From the NCBI GenBank assembly GCA_944376125.1, contig CALWBQ010000038.1, positions 1 through 64,000 on the forward strand: a stretch of 64,000 nucleotides of DNA, given 5' to 3'. How positions within the stretch are numbered: the stretch's first letter is position 1; each line of letters opens with the position of its first letter. Positions 27,771-36,593 of the stretch are shown here, in pieces. The translations under genes and the position numbers were made by a program. The stretch is from an uncultured Lachnospiraceae bacterium (GTDB lineage Bacteria > Bacillota > Clostridia > Lachnospirales > Lachnospiraceae). Below the pieces are notes generated by a model. The model saw only the letters and a list, made by a program, of their open reading frames with translations. It did no database searches and was not told where the DNA came from.

Positions 27771-29779
27771 AGATAGGATTAAAAGCAGGAACCGCATCAG
27801 GCGGAAAAAAGAAACAAACAATTCGGTTCACCGTTGACAGGAGACAGATTTTGAGCTGCCTGATCGCCGCTCTGCTGGTGCTGGCAATAGGGGTGCTCTG
27901 CGAATACGCCTGCAATATGAGGGTACTGTCTCTGCCGAGAGAGCAGAGAGGCATTTTTGCGGTTGCTGATGGAAATATTCGGGCGGATGGATTTGTAAAG
28001 ACCGAGAAGGGCTGGGAGCTTACAGAGGAAAAAGGAACTCTGACCGTAGAACTGGGCGGATGGTATATCGATAAGCTATCCTACAGCTACGATTACAGCC
28101 ATCTGTTAAATGCCACTGCTTACGTCTGCTATTACAATGGCTACGGGGAGGCAGATCCGGAGCAGGATTTGGTGATAGAGGACCGGAACAGCAAACTGGT
28201 AAGCACTTCCTTCTTAAATATCGGAGAGAAGGTTGCTCATGTCCAGCTTACGATCAGCCGGGAGGAGCTGGGGGAGAGCGGTTCCAGAGAGGCGGCCGCC
28301 AGGGAGCCTCTGACAGTGACCGGATTTGAGATCCGCAATATGGCCGAAGTACACTGGATCAGAATGGGATTTTTCTGGGCTGCCTTCGGGCTGGCTGCTT
28401 TTTTCTGGATTTTCCGGAGAAGCATCGGAAAACGGATTGAGATCGGATTTGCAGCGGCCTGCTTGACAATCGGGATCCTTATGGTCTCAGCTCTTCCTGT
28501 GACAAAAGTGGGCTATGATGAGGAGACCCACTTTATGAGAGCCATGGAGATTGCCAGCTTTCCGTGGGGAATGAACCTCAGCCCTGCAGCCTGGAATAAG
28601 ATGATTCCAAGCCTGGATGACTGGCCGGAAAACCAGCCGGGAAGCCGGGAAGAGGAGAAGCAGATCGAGGCGTACTTCAACGAGGAGGGCGACTACAAGA
28701 CGGGTACGGTACACCCGGATGTGACAGTGCCGGCGGGATCGGTGCCGGCCTACCTGGGACAGGCAGTTCTGCTGAAGGCGGGAAAGGGGCTGGGGCTTCC
28801 TCTCGCATCGCTGATCCGCCTGGGGAGATTGGGGAATCTTCTGGTCTATTGTGCCATTATGTTTTTCGCTGTCAAAAAGACGCCGGTGGGGAAAGCCATC
28901 ATGGCAGTCATCGGCCTGCTTCCAACATCCCTGTTTATGGCCTGTATCTACGGCTATGATGCGTCAGTGACAGCCTGGATCTATCTGTCTGCTGCCTGGA
29001 TGCTGAAGGAGATCCTGACGCCGCAGGAGAAGATTACCTGGAAATCCTACGGGATCATCCTGGTCACTTTTGTCCTGGGATGTGGGGCAAAGGCAGTCTA
29101 TGCCCCACTGATTCTCATTGGGCTTCTGCTTCCAAAATCGAAATTCCAGGATAAGAGGCAGATGATCGCCATGAGGGCGGGATTCATTCTGGTGCTTTTA
29201 GGGCTGATGGCCTCTTTTGTGCTGCCGGTGCTTATCGCTCCGAAAGAAGTTGGGGATGTGAGAGGCGGAGCTACCAGTGAGGCCGGACAAATGTTTTATG
29301 TTTTGGGCCATCCCCTGGCCTACGCGGTGATCCTTTTGAAAAATATCCTTCACCAGCTTCCCAACTTTACATTTGGAAAAGATATTTTTTCTGTACAAGG
29401 GCATCTGGCCGAGGGCGGTTTTACTTGGCTGTCCGGTATCCTGGCTGTCTACGTCATTGTTACAGATACCCGCTCCGCTGCTCCGGAGACACTTCGCGGG
29501 CGGCAGAAGCTGTGGATATTCCTGACTCTGGCAGCCGCTGTGGCTTTGGTGTGGACATCTATGTACATTGCATATACAGTGCCGGGCAGTTTGGTCATTG
29601 CAGGCGTCCAGGGACGGTATTATCTTCCGGTATTGTTTTTGTTTTATCTGCTGTTCAACTCCCGCGCAGTCATTGCACGAATCGAAAATGTGTGGTATCA
29701 TACGGGGGTATTGACAGCTTCAGCAGCAGTGCTGTTGATTACGATGTGGCAGACGGTGATTGCACCCTGCTGCCTGTAG
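27767..29779 (+). CDS. DUF2142 polytopic membrane protein (putative GT-C type)
   Basis: 670 residues with about 12 transmembrane helices. A first helix is followed by an extracellular domain of about 130 residues, then VGYDEETHFMRAMEIASFPW, which holds an acidic pair at the membrane face, and PTSLFMACIYGYDASVTAW. This fits DUF2142 (PF09913), related in layout to GT-C glycosyltransferases that use polyprenyl-phosphate sugars. It may be the extracytoplasmic transferase or polymerase of this locus, which has no obvious Wzy. Inference from family layout and context. Confidence 0.8.
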   Translation: MKIGLKAGTASGGKKKQTIRFTVDRRQILSCLIAALLVLAIGVLCEYACNMRVLSLPREQRGIFAVADGNIRADGFVKTEKGWELTEEKGTLTVELGGWYIDKLSYSYDYSHLLNATAYVCYYNGYGEADPEQDLVIEDRNSKLVSTSFLNIGEKVAHVQLTISREELGESGSREAAAREPLTVTGFEIRNMAEVHWIRMGFFWAAFGLAAFFWIFRRSIGKRIEIGFAAACLTIGILMVSALPVTKVGYDEETHFMRAMEIASFPWGMNLSPAAWNKMIPSLDDWPENQPGSREEEKQIEAYFNEEGDYKTGTVHPDVTVPAGSVPAYLGQAVLLKAGKGLGLPLASLIRLGRLGNLLVYCAIMFFAVKKTPVGKAIMAVIGLLPTSLFMACIYGYDASVTAWIYLSAAWMLKEILTPQEKITWKSYGIILVTFVLGCGAKAVYAPLILIGLLLPKSKFQDKRQMIAMRAGFILVLLGLMASFVLPVLIAPKEVGDVRGGATSEAGQMFYVLGHPLAYAVILLKNILHQLPNFTFGKDIFSVQGHLAEGGFTWLSGILAVYVIVTDTRSAAPETLRGRQKLWIFLTLAAAVALVWTSMYIAYTVPGSLVIAGVQGRYYLPVLFLFYLLFNSRAVIARIENVWYHTGVLTASAAVLLITMWQTVIAPCCL

Positions 29780-29798
29780 AAGAAAAGGAGAAACGGTT

Positions 29799-30353
29799 AT
29801 GGGAAAGATTAAGGTAACGCCGTGTGAAATTGAAGGCTTATATGTGATTGAACCGACAGTATTTAAGGATGAAAGAGGCTATTTTGTAGAAACCTATAAT
29901 CAGAATGACTTTAAGGAAGCAGGGCTGAATATGGTGTTTGTCCAGGATAACCAGTCAATGTCTGTAAAAGGAGTTTTAAGAGGTCTCCACTATCAAAAAC
30001 AGTTCCCCCAGGGGAAGCTGGTTCGGGTTCTGAGAGGAAAAGTATTTGATGTGGCTGTGGACCTGAGAAGCGGCTCTCAAACATATGGAAAATGGTTCGG
30101 CGTAGAACTTTCTGATGAGAACAAAAAGCAGTTCTATATTCCAGAAGGGTTTGCCCATGGATTTTTAGTGCTGTCGGATGAGGCTGAATTTGCATACAAG
30201 TGCACAGACTTCTATCATCCAGGAGATGAGGGCGGCCTGGCGTGGAATGATCCTGAGATTGGCGTGGATTGGCCGATCCCGGAGGGAATGAAGCTGATCA
30301 TTTCTGAAAAAGATCAGAAATGGGGCGGATTCCAGGATACCTTTAAATTTTAG
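29799..30353 (+). CDS. rfbC: dTDP-4-dehydrorhamnose 3,5-epimerase
   Basis: 184 residues, normal for RfbC/RmlC. VFKDERGYFVETYNQNDF, FVQDNQSMSVKGVLRGLHYQ (catalytic His region), VDLRSGSQTYGKW and IPEGFAHGFLVLSD are all conserved. It makes dTDP-4-keto-L-rhamnose. RfbA, RfbB and RfbD are not in this window, so dTDP-rhamnose synthesis must be completed by genes elsewhere. Start set by AAAGGAG. Confidence 0.96.
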   Translation: MGKIKVTPCEIEGLYVIEPTVFKDERGYFVETYNQNDFKEAGLNMVFVQDNQSMSVKGVLRGLHYQKQFPQGKLVRVLRGKVFDVAVDLRSGSQTYGKWFGVELSDENKKQFYIPEGFAHGFLVLSDEAEFAYKCTDFYHPGDEGGLAWNDPEIGVDWPIPEGMKLIISEKDQKWGGFQDTFKF

Positions 30354-30388
30354 ATAAGGGCCGGACTCATAAGGAAAGGAAATGAGAT

Positions 30389-31204
30389 ATGAATTATATC
30401 CTGTCTCTGATAAAAGAGATGGTAAAGAAACGGAAGCTGATCTGGGAGCTGTCAAAAGCTGATTTTAAAAAGAGGTTTGTAGGTTCCTATTTCGGCGTAG
30501 TGTGGATGCTGATCCAGCCCATTGTCACAGTTGTGATTTACGCTTTTATTTTCGGGCCATATGGCTTCAAGAGCGCCCCGCCAGTTCCAAATTCTTCGTA
30601 TGTAGAATGGCTGGTTCCGGGCATCGCGCCTTGGTTTTTTTTCAGTGAGGCGCTGAACACTGGAACAAACTGCCTTCAGGAGTATAATTACCTGGTCAAA
30701 AAGGTAGTCTTTCAGGTGGAGATTCTTCCGGTGCTGAAGGTTGTGTCCAGTTTGTTTGTCCACGGCTTTTTTGTGCTTATTATGTTTGCAATGTTCCTGA
30801 TAGGAAGGAACATGCCGATGCTGACCTGGCTGCAGGTAATTTATTATGCATTTGCAGCATCGATGCTGTCACTGGCGATCTCCTATCTGACCAGCGCGGT
30901 GACCGTATTTTTTAAAGATATGTCCCAGATCGTGAGCATTTGCCTCCAATTCGGTATGTGGATGGTTCCTATTATGTGGTCGCCGTCTATGTTCCCAAGT
31001 GCGCCTGCGTGGCTGGAGCAGGTACTGAAGATCAATCCGGTGTACTATATTGTAACTGGTTATCGGGACAGTATGCTGACGGGCAACTGGTTTTGGGAGA
31101 GACCTATGCTGACGCTGTATTTTTGGGCGGCGACAGCCGTTTTGATGCTGATCGGGCTAAAAATATTTAAGCGTCTGCGGCCTCATTTTTCCGATGTTCT
31201 GTAG
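30389..31204 (+). CDS. Polysaccharide ABC exporter permease (Wzm/TagG-like)
   Basis: 271 residues with six transmembrane helices. LIWELSKADFKKRFVGSYFG at the N-terminus and VWMLIQPIVTVVIYAFIFG are classic for ABC-2 permeases that export O-antigen or teichoic acid, as is KINPVYYIVTGYRD. The partner ATPase (Wzt/TagH) normally follows directly, but here a small unrecognised gene and then an A+T-rich module follow. It may be an orphan relying on an ATPase elsewhere, or the locus may have lost its end. Confidence 0.92.
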   Translation: MNYILSLIKEMVKKRKLIWELSKADFKKRFVGSYFGVVWMLIQPIVTVVIYAFIFGPYGFKSAPPVPNSSYVEWLVPGIAPWFFFSEALNTGTNCLQEYNYLVKKVVFQVEILPVLKVVSSLFVHGFFVLIMFAMFLIGRNMPMLTWLQVIYYAFAASMLSLAISYLTSAVTVFFKDMSQIVSICLQFGMWMVPIMWSPSMFPSAPAWLEQVLKINPVYYIVTGYRDSMLTGNWFWERPMLTLYFWAATAVLMLIGLKIFKRLRPHFSDVL

Positions 31205-31227
31205 CTTTTTGCAGAAAGGAGCAGAAG

Positions 31228-31680
31228 GTGACAGCAGAAGAACTGAAAAAACGGCCTGTTATTTATGTAGAGAATGTGGTCCATGGGATGCAGAGGTATA
31301 AAAGCACTATTGTATCTATGGCTGGGGCGGAGGCATGTGAGTATTTCCTCTCCCAGTGGCTTCTTCGCGGCAGAAATGGTGTGTGGGTGGATTTCTACCT
31401 CTTTCGCCTTCGGCCCGGGGAGGTGAAGAGAGTTCTCACTTTTTTGAATCCCCAGGAGCAGGCATACCTGCGGGAGGCGGAGAAGCAGGTTCGGATGGCA
31501 CCGGCGCCGGAACGTGAGATTATTTTTGAGGCAGATGAAAGCCTGCTTTCGATTATCACAAAACTGAATGAAAAAGAGGCGCTCTTTTCCACAATTTATA
31601 TGGAACCCACATCCCCGAATGGGAAGGCATGTACCTGGTGGGGAAACTACGGGAAGCAGTATGTTGTATTTGAAGAGTAG
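31228..31680 (+). CDS. Unrecognised protein at the end of polysaccharide locus 1
   Basis: 150 residues, soluble, mixed alpha/beta by appearance, with many aromatic residues and a C-terminal WWGNYGKQYVVFEE. No family is recognised. It starts at GTG with AAGGAG 9 bases upstream, 23 bases after the permease, so it is probably cotranscribed. A strong terminator follows. Base composition is like locus 1, not like the module downstream. Confidence 0.6.
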   Translation: MTAEELKKRPVIYVENVVHGMQRYKSTIVSMAGAEACEYFLSQWLLRGRNGVWVDFYLFRLRPGEVKRVLTFLNPQEQAYLREAEKQVRMAPAPEREIIFEADESLLSIITKLNEKEALFSTIYMEPTSPNGKACTWWGNYGKQYVVFEE

Positions 31681-31695
31681 ATTATAGATGCTCAG

Positions 31696-31738
31696 GAAAG
31701 GCAGTTATCAATTTGTTGATAGCAGCCTTTCTTTTTTA
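31696..31738 (+). terminator. Intrinsic terminator of polysaccharide locus 1
   Basis: GAAAGGC and TTATCAA pair with TTGATA and GCCTTTC around a 4-base loop with a small internal bulge, then TTTTTT. It marks the border with the A+T-rich module. Confidence 0.88.
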
Positions 31739-31810
31739 TTAGACAAAATAATGAAGTTTTTAATATTTATTATTAAAAAGTTTGTGTAAAACTTACAAAA
31801 AAAGTCTGGT

Positions 31811-31838
31811 GTGACATGTTTGAATATGATAATATAAA
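31811..31838 (+). promoter_or_regulatory. Promoter for the RidA/peptide-uptake module
   Basis: GTGACA, a 16-base spacer and TATAAA, in a very A+T-rich 160-base gap. A nearby TATGAT at 31825 is an alternative -10. The YheO-type regulator encoded in the module may act here. Confidence 0.5.
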
Positions 31839-31897
31839 TAAAAAGAAGAACGAAAAATAACAAAATAAATATAAATTTTACAAAAAGGAGGATATTT

Positions 31898-32359
31898 ATG
31901 GATATTTATCAGAAATTAAGAGACATGCACTTGGAACTTCCGCCACCCCCTGCAAAAGGCGGTGTCTATATGCCAGTCAAGAAAATGAATGATAGATTGT
32001 ATTACATTTCTGGATGTGGGCCTAAAATCGGAGAGCAAAATTTTATTGGAAAACTTGGAAAAGAGTTAACTTTGGAAGAGGGCCAGATGGCAGCGAGGAA
32101 TTGTATTTTAAATATTTTGTCAGCAATCGAGGCTGAAATTGGAGATTTAAATAAAATTCGTTCGTTTGTAAAAGTTCTGGTTTTTATAGCCAGTGAAGTG
32201 GATTTTTTCGATCAGCCTTTAGTAGCAAACGGTGCTACAGGCTTTCTGGTAGAGCTTTTTGGAGAAGAGATTGGCTGTCCTTCTCGCTCGGCAATTGCAG
32301 TTAATGTTCTTCCGGGAAATATCGCTGTAGAGATAGAAGGGATTGTGGAGATAGAGTAG
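31898..32359 (+). CDS. RidA family protein (YjgF/YER057c/UK114, subgroup 2)
   Basis: 153 residues. YYISGCGPKIG, LTLEEGQMAARNCILNILSA, KIRSFVKVLVFIAS and the C-terminal RSAIAVNVLPGNIAVEIEGI match the RidA fold. RidA proteins hydrolyse reactive enamine/imine intermediates released by PLP enzymes; this subgroup is less well characterised and has Ser-Arg-Ser-Ala in place of the usual R-x-A segment. A PLP enzyme is encoded two genes on. AAAGGAGG ribosome site. Confidence 0.9.
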   Translation: MDIYQKLRDMHLELPPPPAKGGVYMPVKKMNDRLYYISGCGPKIGEQNFIGKLGKELTLEEGQMAARNCILNILSAIEAEIGDLNKIRSFVKVLVFIASEVDFFDQPLVANGATGFLVELFGEEIGCPSRSAIAVNVLPGNIAVEIEGIVEIE

Positions 32360-32383
32360 CGAATATGATAAGGGAGTTTGGGG

Positions 32384-33082
32384 ATGAGAGATATCGCAAG
32401 CGAACGTGAAATGCTGGAAAAGATTATGAAAGGGATTGCGGAACAATTTGGAAAGAACTGTGAGGTATGCCTTCATGATTATGCACAGCCCTATGACCAC
32501 ACAATCGTATCAATCATAAACGGAGAAGTCACGGGGAGAAAGGTTGGAGATTGCGGTACAAATTTTGGCCTTCAAATTATGCAGGGAACCAGCAGCGAAG
32601 AGGGGCAGTATAACTATATCACGCAGATCAAAAACGGGAAGACTATCCGTTCAACTTCCATTTACTTAAAAAATGATGAGGGGGCATTGATCGGATGTCT
32701 ATGTATCAATTTCGACATAACGGATTTAATTATGGCTAAAAATGTATTAGAAGGAGTTACCTATTCCTACGACTATAAAACTCAGGTTTCAGAGAATAAA
32801 AAAGAAAATTTGTCGGGAGGAGATTCTGAAGTCATAACGGGAGATGTAAATGAGCTTTTGGATACTTTGATACAGAAATCAATACAATCTGTAGGAATGC
32901 CAGTGGGCTTAATGGGAAAGGACGAAAAAATAAAAGGAATCCGTTACTTAGAAAATAAAGGCGTATTTTTGATTAAAAAGTCAAGTGAGCGAGTGGCGCA
33001 GTTTTATGATATATCAAAGTACACTCTTTATAACTATCTGGAAGAGATACGAAGCGGAAATCATAACTCGTGTACATACTAA
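32384..33082 (+). CDS. YheO-type PAS/HTH transcriptional regulator
   Basis: 232 residues. The N-terminal domain (MKGIAEQFGKNCEVCLHDYA, HTIVSIINGEVTGR, STSIYLKNDEGALIGCLCIN) is the YheO-like PAS domain PF08348. The C-terminal segment with KGVFLIKKSSERVAQFYDIS and TLYNYLEEIR is the matching helix-turn-helix (PF13309). It most likely controls this catabolic operon in response to a small ligand. ATG at 32384 has AAGGGAG upstream. Confidence 0.88.
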   Translation: MRDIASEREMLEKIMKGIAEQFGKNCEVCLHDYAQPYDHTIVSIINGEVTGRKVGDCGTNFGLQIMQGTSSEEGQYNYITQIKNGKTIRSTSIYLKNDEGALIGCLCINFDITDLIMAKNVLEGVTYSYDYKTQVSENKKENLSGGDSEVITGDVNELLDTLIQKSIQSVGMPVGLMGKDEKIKGIRYLENKGVFLIKKSSERVAQFYDISKYTLYNYLEEIRSGNHNSCTY

Positions 33083-33119
33083 GCAGTAAGAGAAAAAGCA
33101 GATGATCCAAGGAGGTAAA

Positions 33120-34313
33120 ATGAAGGAGAAGAGCTATTTTGAAATTTTTCGGAACGAGATACCAGCGTTGGAGGGATGTACGTATCTAAATACAGCAGGG
33201 TCTGGACCGCTTCCGATGCCTGCTTTGCACACTTTAATTGATTCTTATAATCGGCTCGCCTATTTCGGACAGACAAATGCAGATATTATAGCTGATAATA
33301 AAAAGCGGCTGGAGAAGGTGCGTGAACATGTTGCGGCATTTCTGAATGCCAGTCCACAAGAAATTTTTTTCGTCAGATGCATTGCAGAGGGAGTCAATAC
33401 GATCGCATATATGTTTGACTGGAAGCCAGGAGATGAAGTGATCATTACGGATCAGGAAAATCCAGCCACAATTCTGCCGGTTTTTAACTTGGTAAAGAAG
33501 GGAATTCAGATCAAGAAACTCCACATATCAGGAGATCCTAATACAGTGATAAAGGAGTTTAAAGGTTTGCTGACAGATAAGACAAAACTGGTAATGGTTT
33601 GCCAGGTTATGCATTCCAACGGTATCAGAATCCCTGTTAAAGAAATGGCGGCAGCCGCCCATGAAAAAAGGGCAGTCTTTGCTATAGATGCCGCACAATC
33701 AGTAGGCGTTGTCCCGGCAGATATGAGGGATTTGGATTGCGATTTCTACCTGCTGGCGGGGCATAAATGGATTATGGGACCGGAAGGTGCAACAGCAGTC
33801 TACATAAAAGAAGAGCTGATTGAAAAAATGGATCCGCCCTTCGCTGGTGTAGGTACCCAGTCTTCCTTTAATTTTGCTGAGAACACTATGGAATATCGGC
33901 CGGGAGCTCTAAGATATGAGTATGGAGGACGTCACCTTTCACTCTATTTTGCTGTTGACAGTGCGATAAGGCTATTAGAGAAGATAGGAATGGACAACAT
34001 TTATCAGAGAAGTCAGCAGTTGGGAAGCTATTTGCGTGAGAAACTTTTGAGGATTCCTGGAATTACCGTACTGACTCCTGAGGATCCAGAGTTCGGAAGC
34101 GGTATTGTGAGTTTCAAAATTAAGGGCTGTGATCATCAGGATCTTGTAAAAACACTTTGGGCTAAAGGCAAGATCATTATAAACTGGAGAACTATTGATT
34201 TATATACAAAAGAGGAAGGGATACGCACATCAATGGCCTGGTTTGTAAGAGAGGAGGAATTAGATTATTTTGTTGACTATATAAAACTCTATCTGGCCGG
34301 AAATTTAAAATAA
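33120..34313 (+). CDS. Class V aminotransferase / cysteine desulfurase-like PLP enzyme
   Basis: 397 residues. YLNTAGSGPLPMPALHTLID, AIDAAQSVGVVPADM and LLAGHKWIMGPEGATAVYI give the class V fold, with Lys216 as the Schiff-base lysine and the preceding His. It resembles isopenicillin-N-epimerase-like and SufS-like enzymes, but there is no obvious active-site Cys loop for desulfurase work. It may act as an amino-acid lyase, racemase or aminotransferase on an imported substrate. AAGGAGGT ribosome site. Confidence 0.88.
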   Translation: MKEKSYFEIFRNEIPALEGCTYLNTAGSGPLPMPALHTLIDSYNRLAYFGQTNADIIADNKKRLEKVREHVAAFLNASPQEIFFVRCIAEGVNTIAYMFDWKPGDEVIITDQENPATILPVFNLVKKGIQIKKLHISGDPNTVIKEFKGLLTDKTKLVMVCQVMHSNGIRIPVKEMAAAAHEKRAVFAIDAAQSVGVVPADMRDLDCDFYLLAGHKWIMGPEGATAVYIKEELIEKMDPPFAGVGTQSSFNFAENTMEYRPGALRYEYGGRHLSLYFAVDSAIRLLEKIGMDNIYQRSQQLGSYLREKLLRIPGITVLTPEDPEFGSGIVSFKIKGCDHQDLVKTLWAKGKIIINWRTIDLYTKEEGIRTSMAWFVREEELDYFVDYIKLYLAGNLK

Positions 34314-34328
34314 GGGAGGAGGGAAGAC

Positions 34329-35570
34329 TTGAAAATTGTAATATGTGGATTCCTGATTGATGGAACAGGAAGTCCTCCGCTGAAGGATCGGGCAATAATA
34401 ATCCAAGGAGACCAAATCAAGGAAATCTGTTTCTTAAATGAAATCGATGCTTTGGCACGGAGGGAACAGTCGGAGATAATTCATGCAGAGGATGCATATG
34501 TGATCCCCGGTTTGATTGATAGCCATGTACATCTGTCGTTCAGCGGTACAAGTGATCCGACGGGTGATCTGTATCGGGACAGCGAGGATCGCTTGATGGT
34601 GAGACAAGTCAAAAATGCACAGACGACATTAAATGCAGGGATTACCTTAGTAAGAGACTGCGGAAGTAAGGGGATGTCTATTCTGGCTTTGCGGGACGCA
34701 GTGAATGACGGCTTCATAATGGCATCAAGAATCTTTGCGTCTGGTGTTCCGATTACTTCTACGGGAGGCCATTGCCATTTCCTAGGAGGAGAGACTGACA
34801 GCAAAAGCGAAATCGTTAAAATGGTAAGACAACTCTCAAGAGATGGCGTTGATTACATTAAGGTTATGCTCTCTGGAGGAAACATGACAAAAGGGAGTAA
34901 CCCCCAAATTACGCAGTATACACAGAATCAGACAGACAAACTAGTTTGGGAAGCTCATATGCTGGGCAAAACTGTAGCAGCTCATGTGCTGAATAGGCAA
35001 AGTATTGAAATTGCAGTTCAGGCTGGAATTGATACGATTGAGCATTGTGCTTTTCTGTCAGATGATGGTACAGCAGATTTTGACGCAGAAATCATTCAGA
35101 CGGCGATAGAGAAAGGACTCTATATTTCTCCTGCAATAAACTACGGCACGCTGATGGGATATGTTCCTGCACCAGATGAAGATGTAGATGAGCCTCAAAT
35201 AAAGAAAAAAATTGCTTTTTGGAATGAACTAACGGAGACGAGATTTTCTACAACACGGGAAATGGTCCGAATGGGAGCAAAGATAATCGCTGGGACGGAT
35301 GCAGGGACAAAGAAAACCGGATTCGGGGATTATTGGAAAACATTAAAGGCGATGAATGAGAGAGGCGGGATGAGTACGATGCAGGTTCTGGAATCAGCGA
35401 CAAGGCTTCCTGCGGAAGCTATGGGGATATCTGATCAGTTTGGTACGATTGAAGCTGGAAAAAAGGCCGATATAGTAATTTTAAAAGAGAATCCGTTGCT
35501 TGACCTGCAGCATCTAAATTCAGTTTCTAAAGTACTGTTAGGAGGCGAGCTGGCAGTTAATCATTTTTAA
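34329..35570 (+). CDS. Amidohydrolase (imidazolonepropionase / Xaa-Pro dipeptidase-like)
   Basis: 413 residues. Metal-binding motifs are in order: GLIDSHVHLSFSG, the KVMLSGGNMTKG lysine, AHVLNRQSIEIAVQ, TIEHCAFLSDD and AGTDAGTKKTGFGD. These put it in the amidohydrolase superfamily near the Xaa-Pro/cyclic imide group. It starts at TTG with GGGAGGAGGG upstream; no better ATG is available. With a peptide importer beside it, cleavage of an imported amide, dipeptide or hydantoin-like compound is likely. Confidence 0.88.
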   Translation: MKIVICGFLIDGTGSPPLKDRAIIIQGDQIKEICFLNEIDALARREQSEIIHAEDAYVIPGLIDSHVHLSFSGTSDPTGDLYRDSEDRLMVRQVKNAQTTLNAGITLVRDCGSKGMSILALRDAVNDGFIMASRIFASGVPITSTGGHCHFLGGETDSKSEIVKMVRQLSRDGVDYIKVMLSGGNMTKGSNPQITQYTQNQTDKLVWEAHMLGKTVAAHVLNRQSIEIAVQAGIDTIEHCAFLSDDGTADFDAEIIQTAIEKGLYISPAINYGTLMGYVPAPDEDVDEPQIKKKIAFWNELTETRFSTTREMVRMGAKIIAGTDAGTKKTGFGDYWKTLKAMNERGGMSTMQVLESATRLPAEAMGISDQFGTIEAGKKADIVILKENPLLDLQHLNSVSKVLLGGELAVNHF

Positions 35571-35593
35571 TACATAAAAGAGGTGTTCTTGAA

Positions 35594-36580
35594 ATGCCAG
35601 AGAAATTGTTGGAAGTTAAGAATTTAAAAACATATTTTGCGTTGGAAGACGGCGGCTGGGCAAAGGCAGTTGATGATGTCAGCTTTAGTGTGGCTAAAGG
35701 GGAAACGTTGTGTATTGTTGGAGAGTCCGGCTGCGGAAAAAGCATGACAGCTCTTTCCATTATGGATTTGATTGCAAAACCACCGGGAAAATATATGGGA
35801 GGACAAATCCTTTTTCATGGAAAAGATTTGCTGACTCTTTCTGAAAAGGAAAAAAGCAGTATTAGAGGAAACCGCATTGCAATGATTTTCCAAGAACCGA
35901 TGACAGCTTTAAATCCTGTGAAAAAAATCGGAATTCAGATTGCAGAAGTTCTGCAGCTCCATGAGCACATGGATAAGAGAAAGGCTATGGAACAAGCTAT
36001 TTTGATGCTGAAAAAAGTGGGTATTCCAAGGGCTGAGAAAATTGTCCATGAATATCCGCACCAGTTTTCGGGGGGAATGCGGCAGAGGGTGATGATTGCG
36101 ATGGCCATGATGTGCAATCCAGAACTTTTGATCGCAGATGAACCGACCACAGCCCTCGATGTGACGATACAGGCGCAGGTGCTGGATTTGATGAGAACGA
36201 TGAAAAAAGAATTTCACACTGCGCTGATCTTTATTACACATGATTTTGGTGTAGTATCAGAAATGGCAGACAATGTAGTGGTAATGTATGCGGGACAGAT
36301 TATTGAATCTGGACAGGCAGATATGCTGTTTGAGAGACCACTGCATCCATATACCAGAGCGTTGCTGGCATCTGTTCCATTTATCGATCAGGATAAAGAG
36401 GTTCTCCATTCGATACCTGGAACGGTACCCGAAGCGTCAAAATATCCGGAAGGATGCAGATTTGCAGAACGGTGTGACAAATGCCATCCGGAATGCAGGA
36501 AGAAGGAGCCAAAGCTGCAGGAGCAGGAGCCAGGCCATTTCGTAAAGTGCTTTTGGGCAGGAGATGAATATTGCCAGTAA
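35594..36580 (+). CDS. Dipeptide/oligopeptide ABC transporter ATP-binding protein (DppD/OppD)
   Basis: 328 residues. Walker A GESGCGKSMT, signature FSGGMRQRVMIAMAM, Walker B LLIADEPTTALDVT and VIFITHDFGVVSE-type switch are present. The C-terminal oligo_HPN extension carries four Cys (RFAERCDKCHPEC and one more), which in DppD-type proteins can hold an iron-sulfur cluster. Pairs with the next gene. Confidence 0.95.
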   Translation: MPEKLLEVKNLKTYFALEDGGWAKAVDDVSFSVAKGETLCIVGESGCGKSMTALSIMDLIAKPPGKYMGGQILFHGKDLLTLSEKEKSSIRGNRIAMIFQEPMTALNPVKKIGIQIAEVLQLHEHMDKRKAMEQAILMLKKVGIPRAEKIVHEYPHQFSGGMRQRVMIAMAMMCNPELLIADEPTTALDVTIQAQVLDLMRTMKKEFHTALIFITHDFGVVSEMADNVVVMYAGQIIESGQADMLFERPLHPYTRALLASVPFIDQDKEVLHSIPGTVPEASKYPEGCRFAERCDKCHPECRKKEPKLQEQEPGHFVKCFWAGDEYCQ

Positions 36581-36593
36581 GGAGTTGGCCTAA

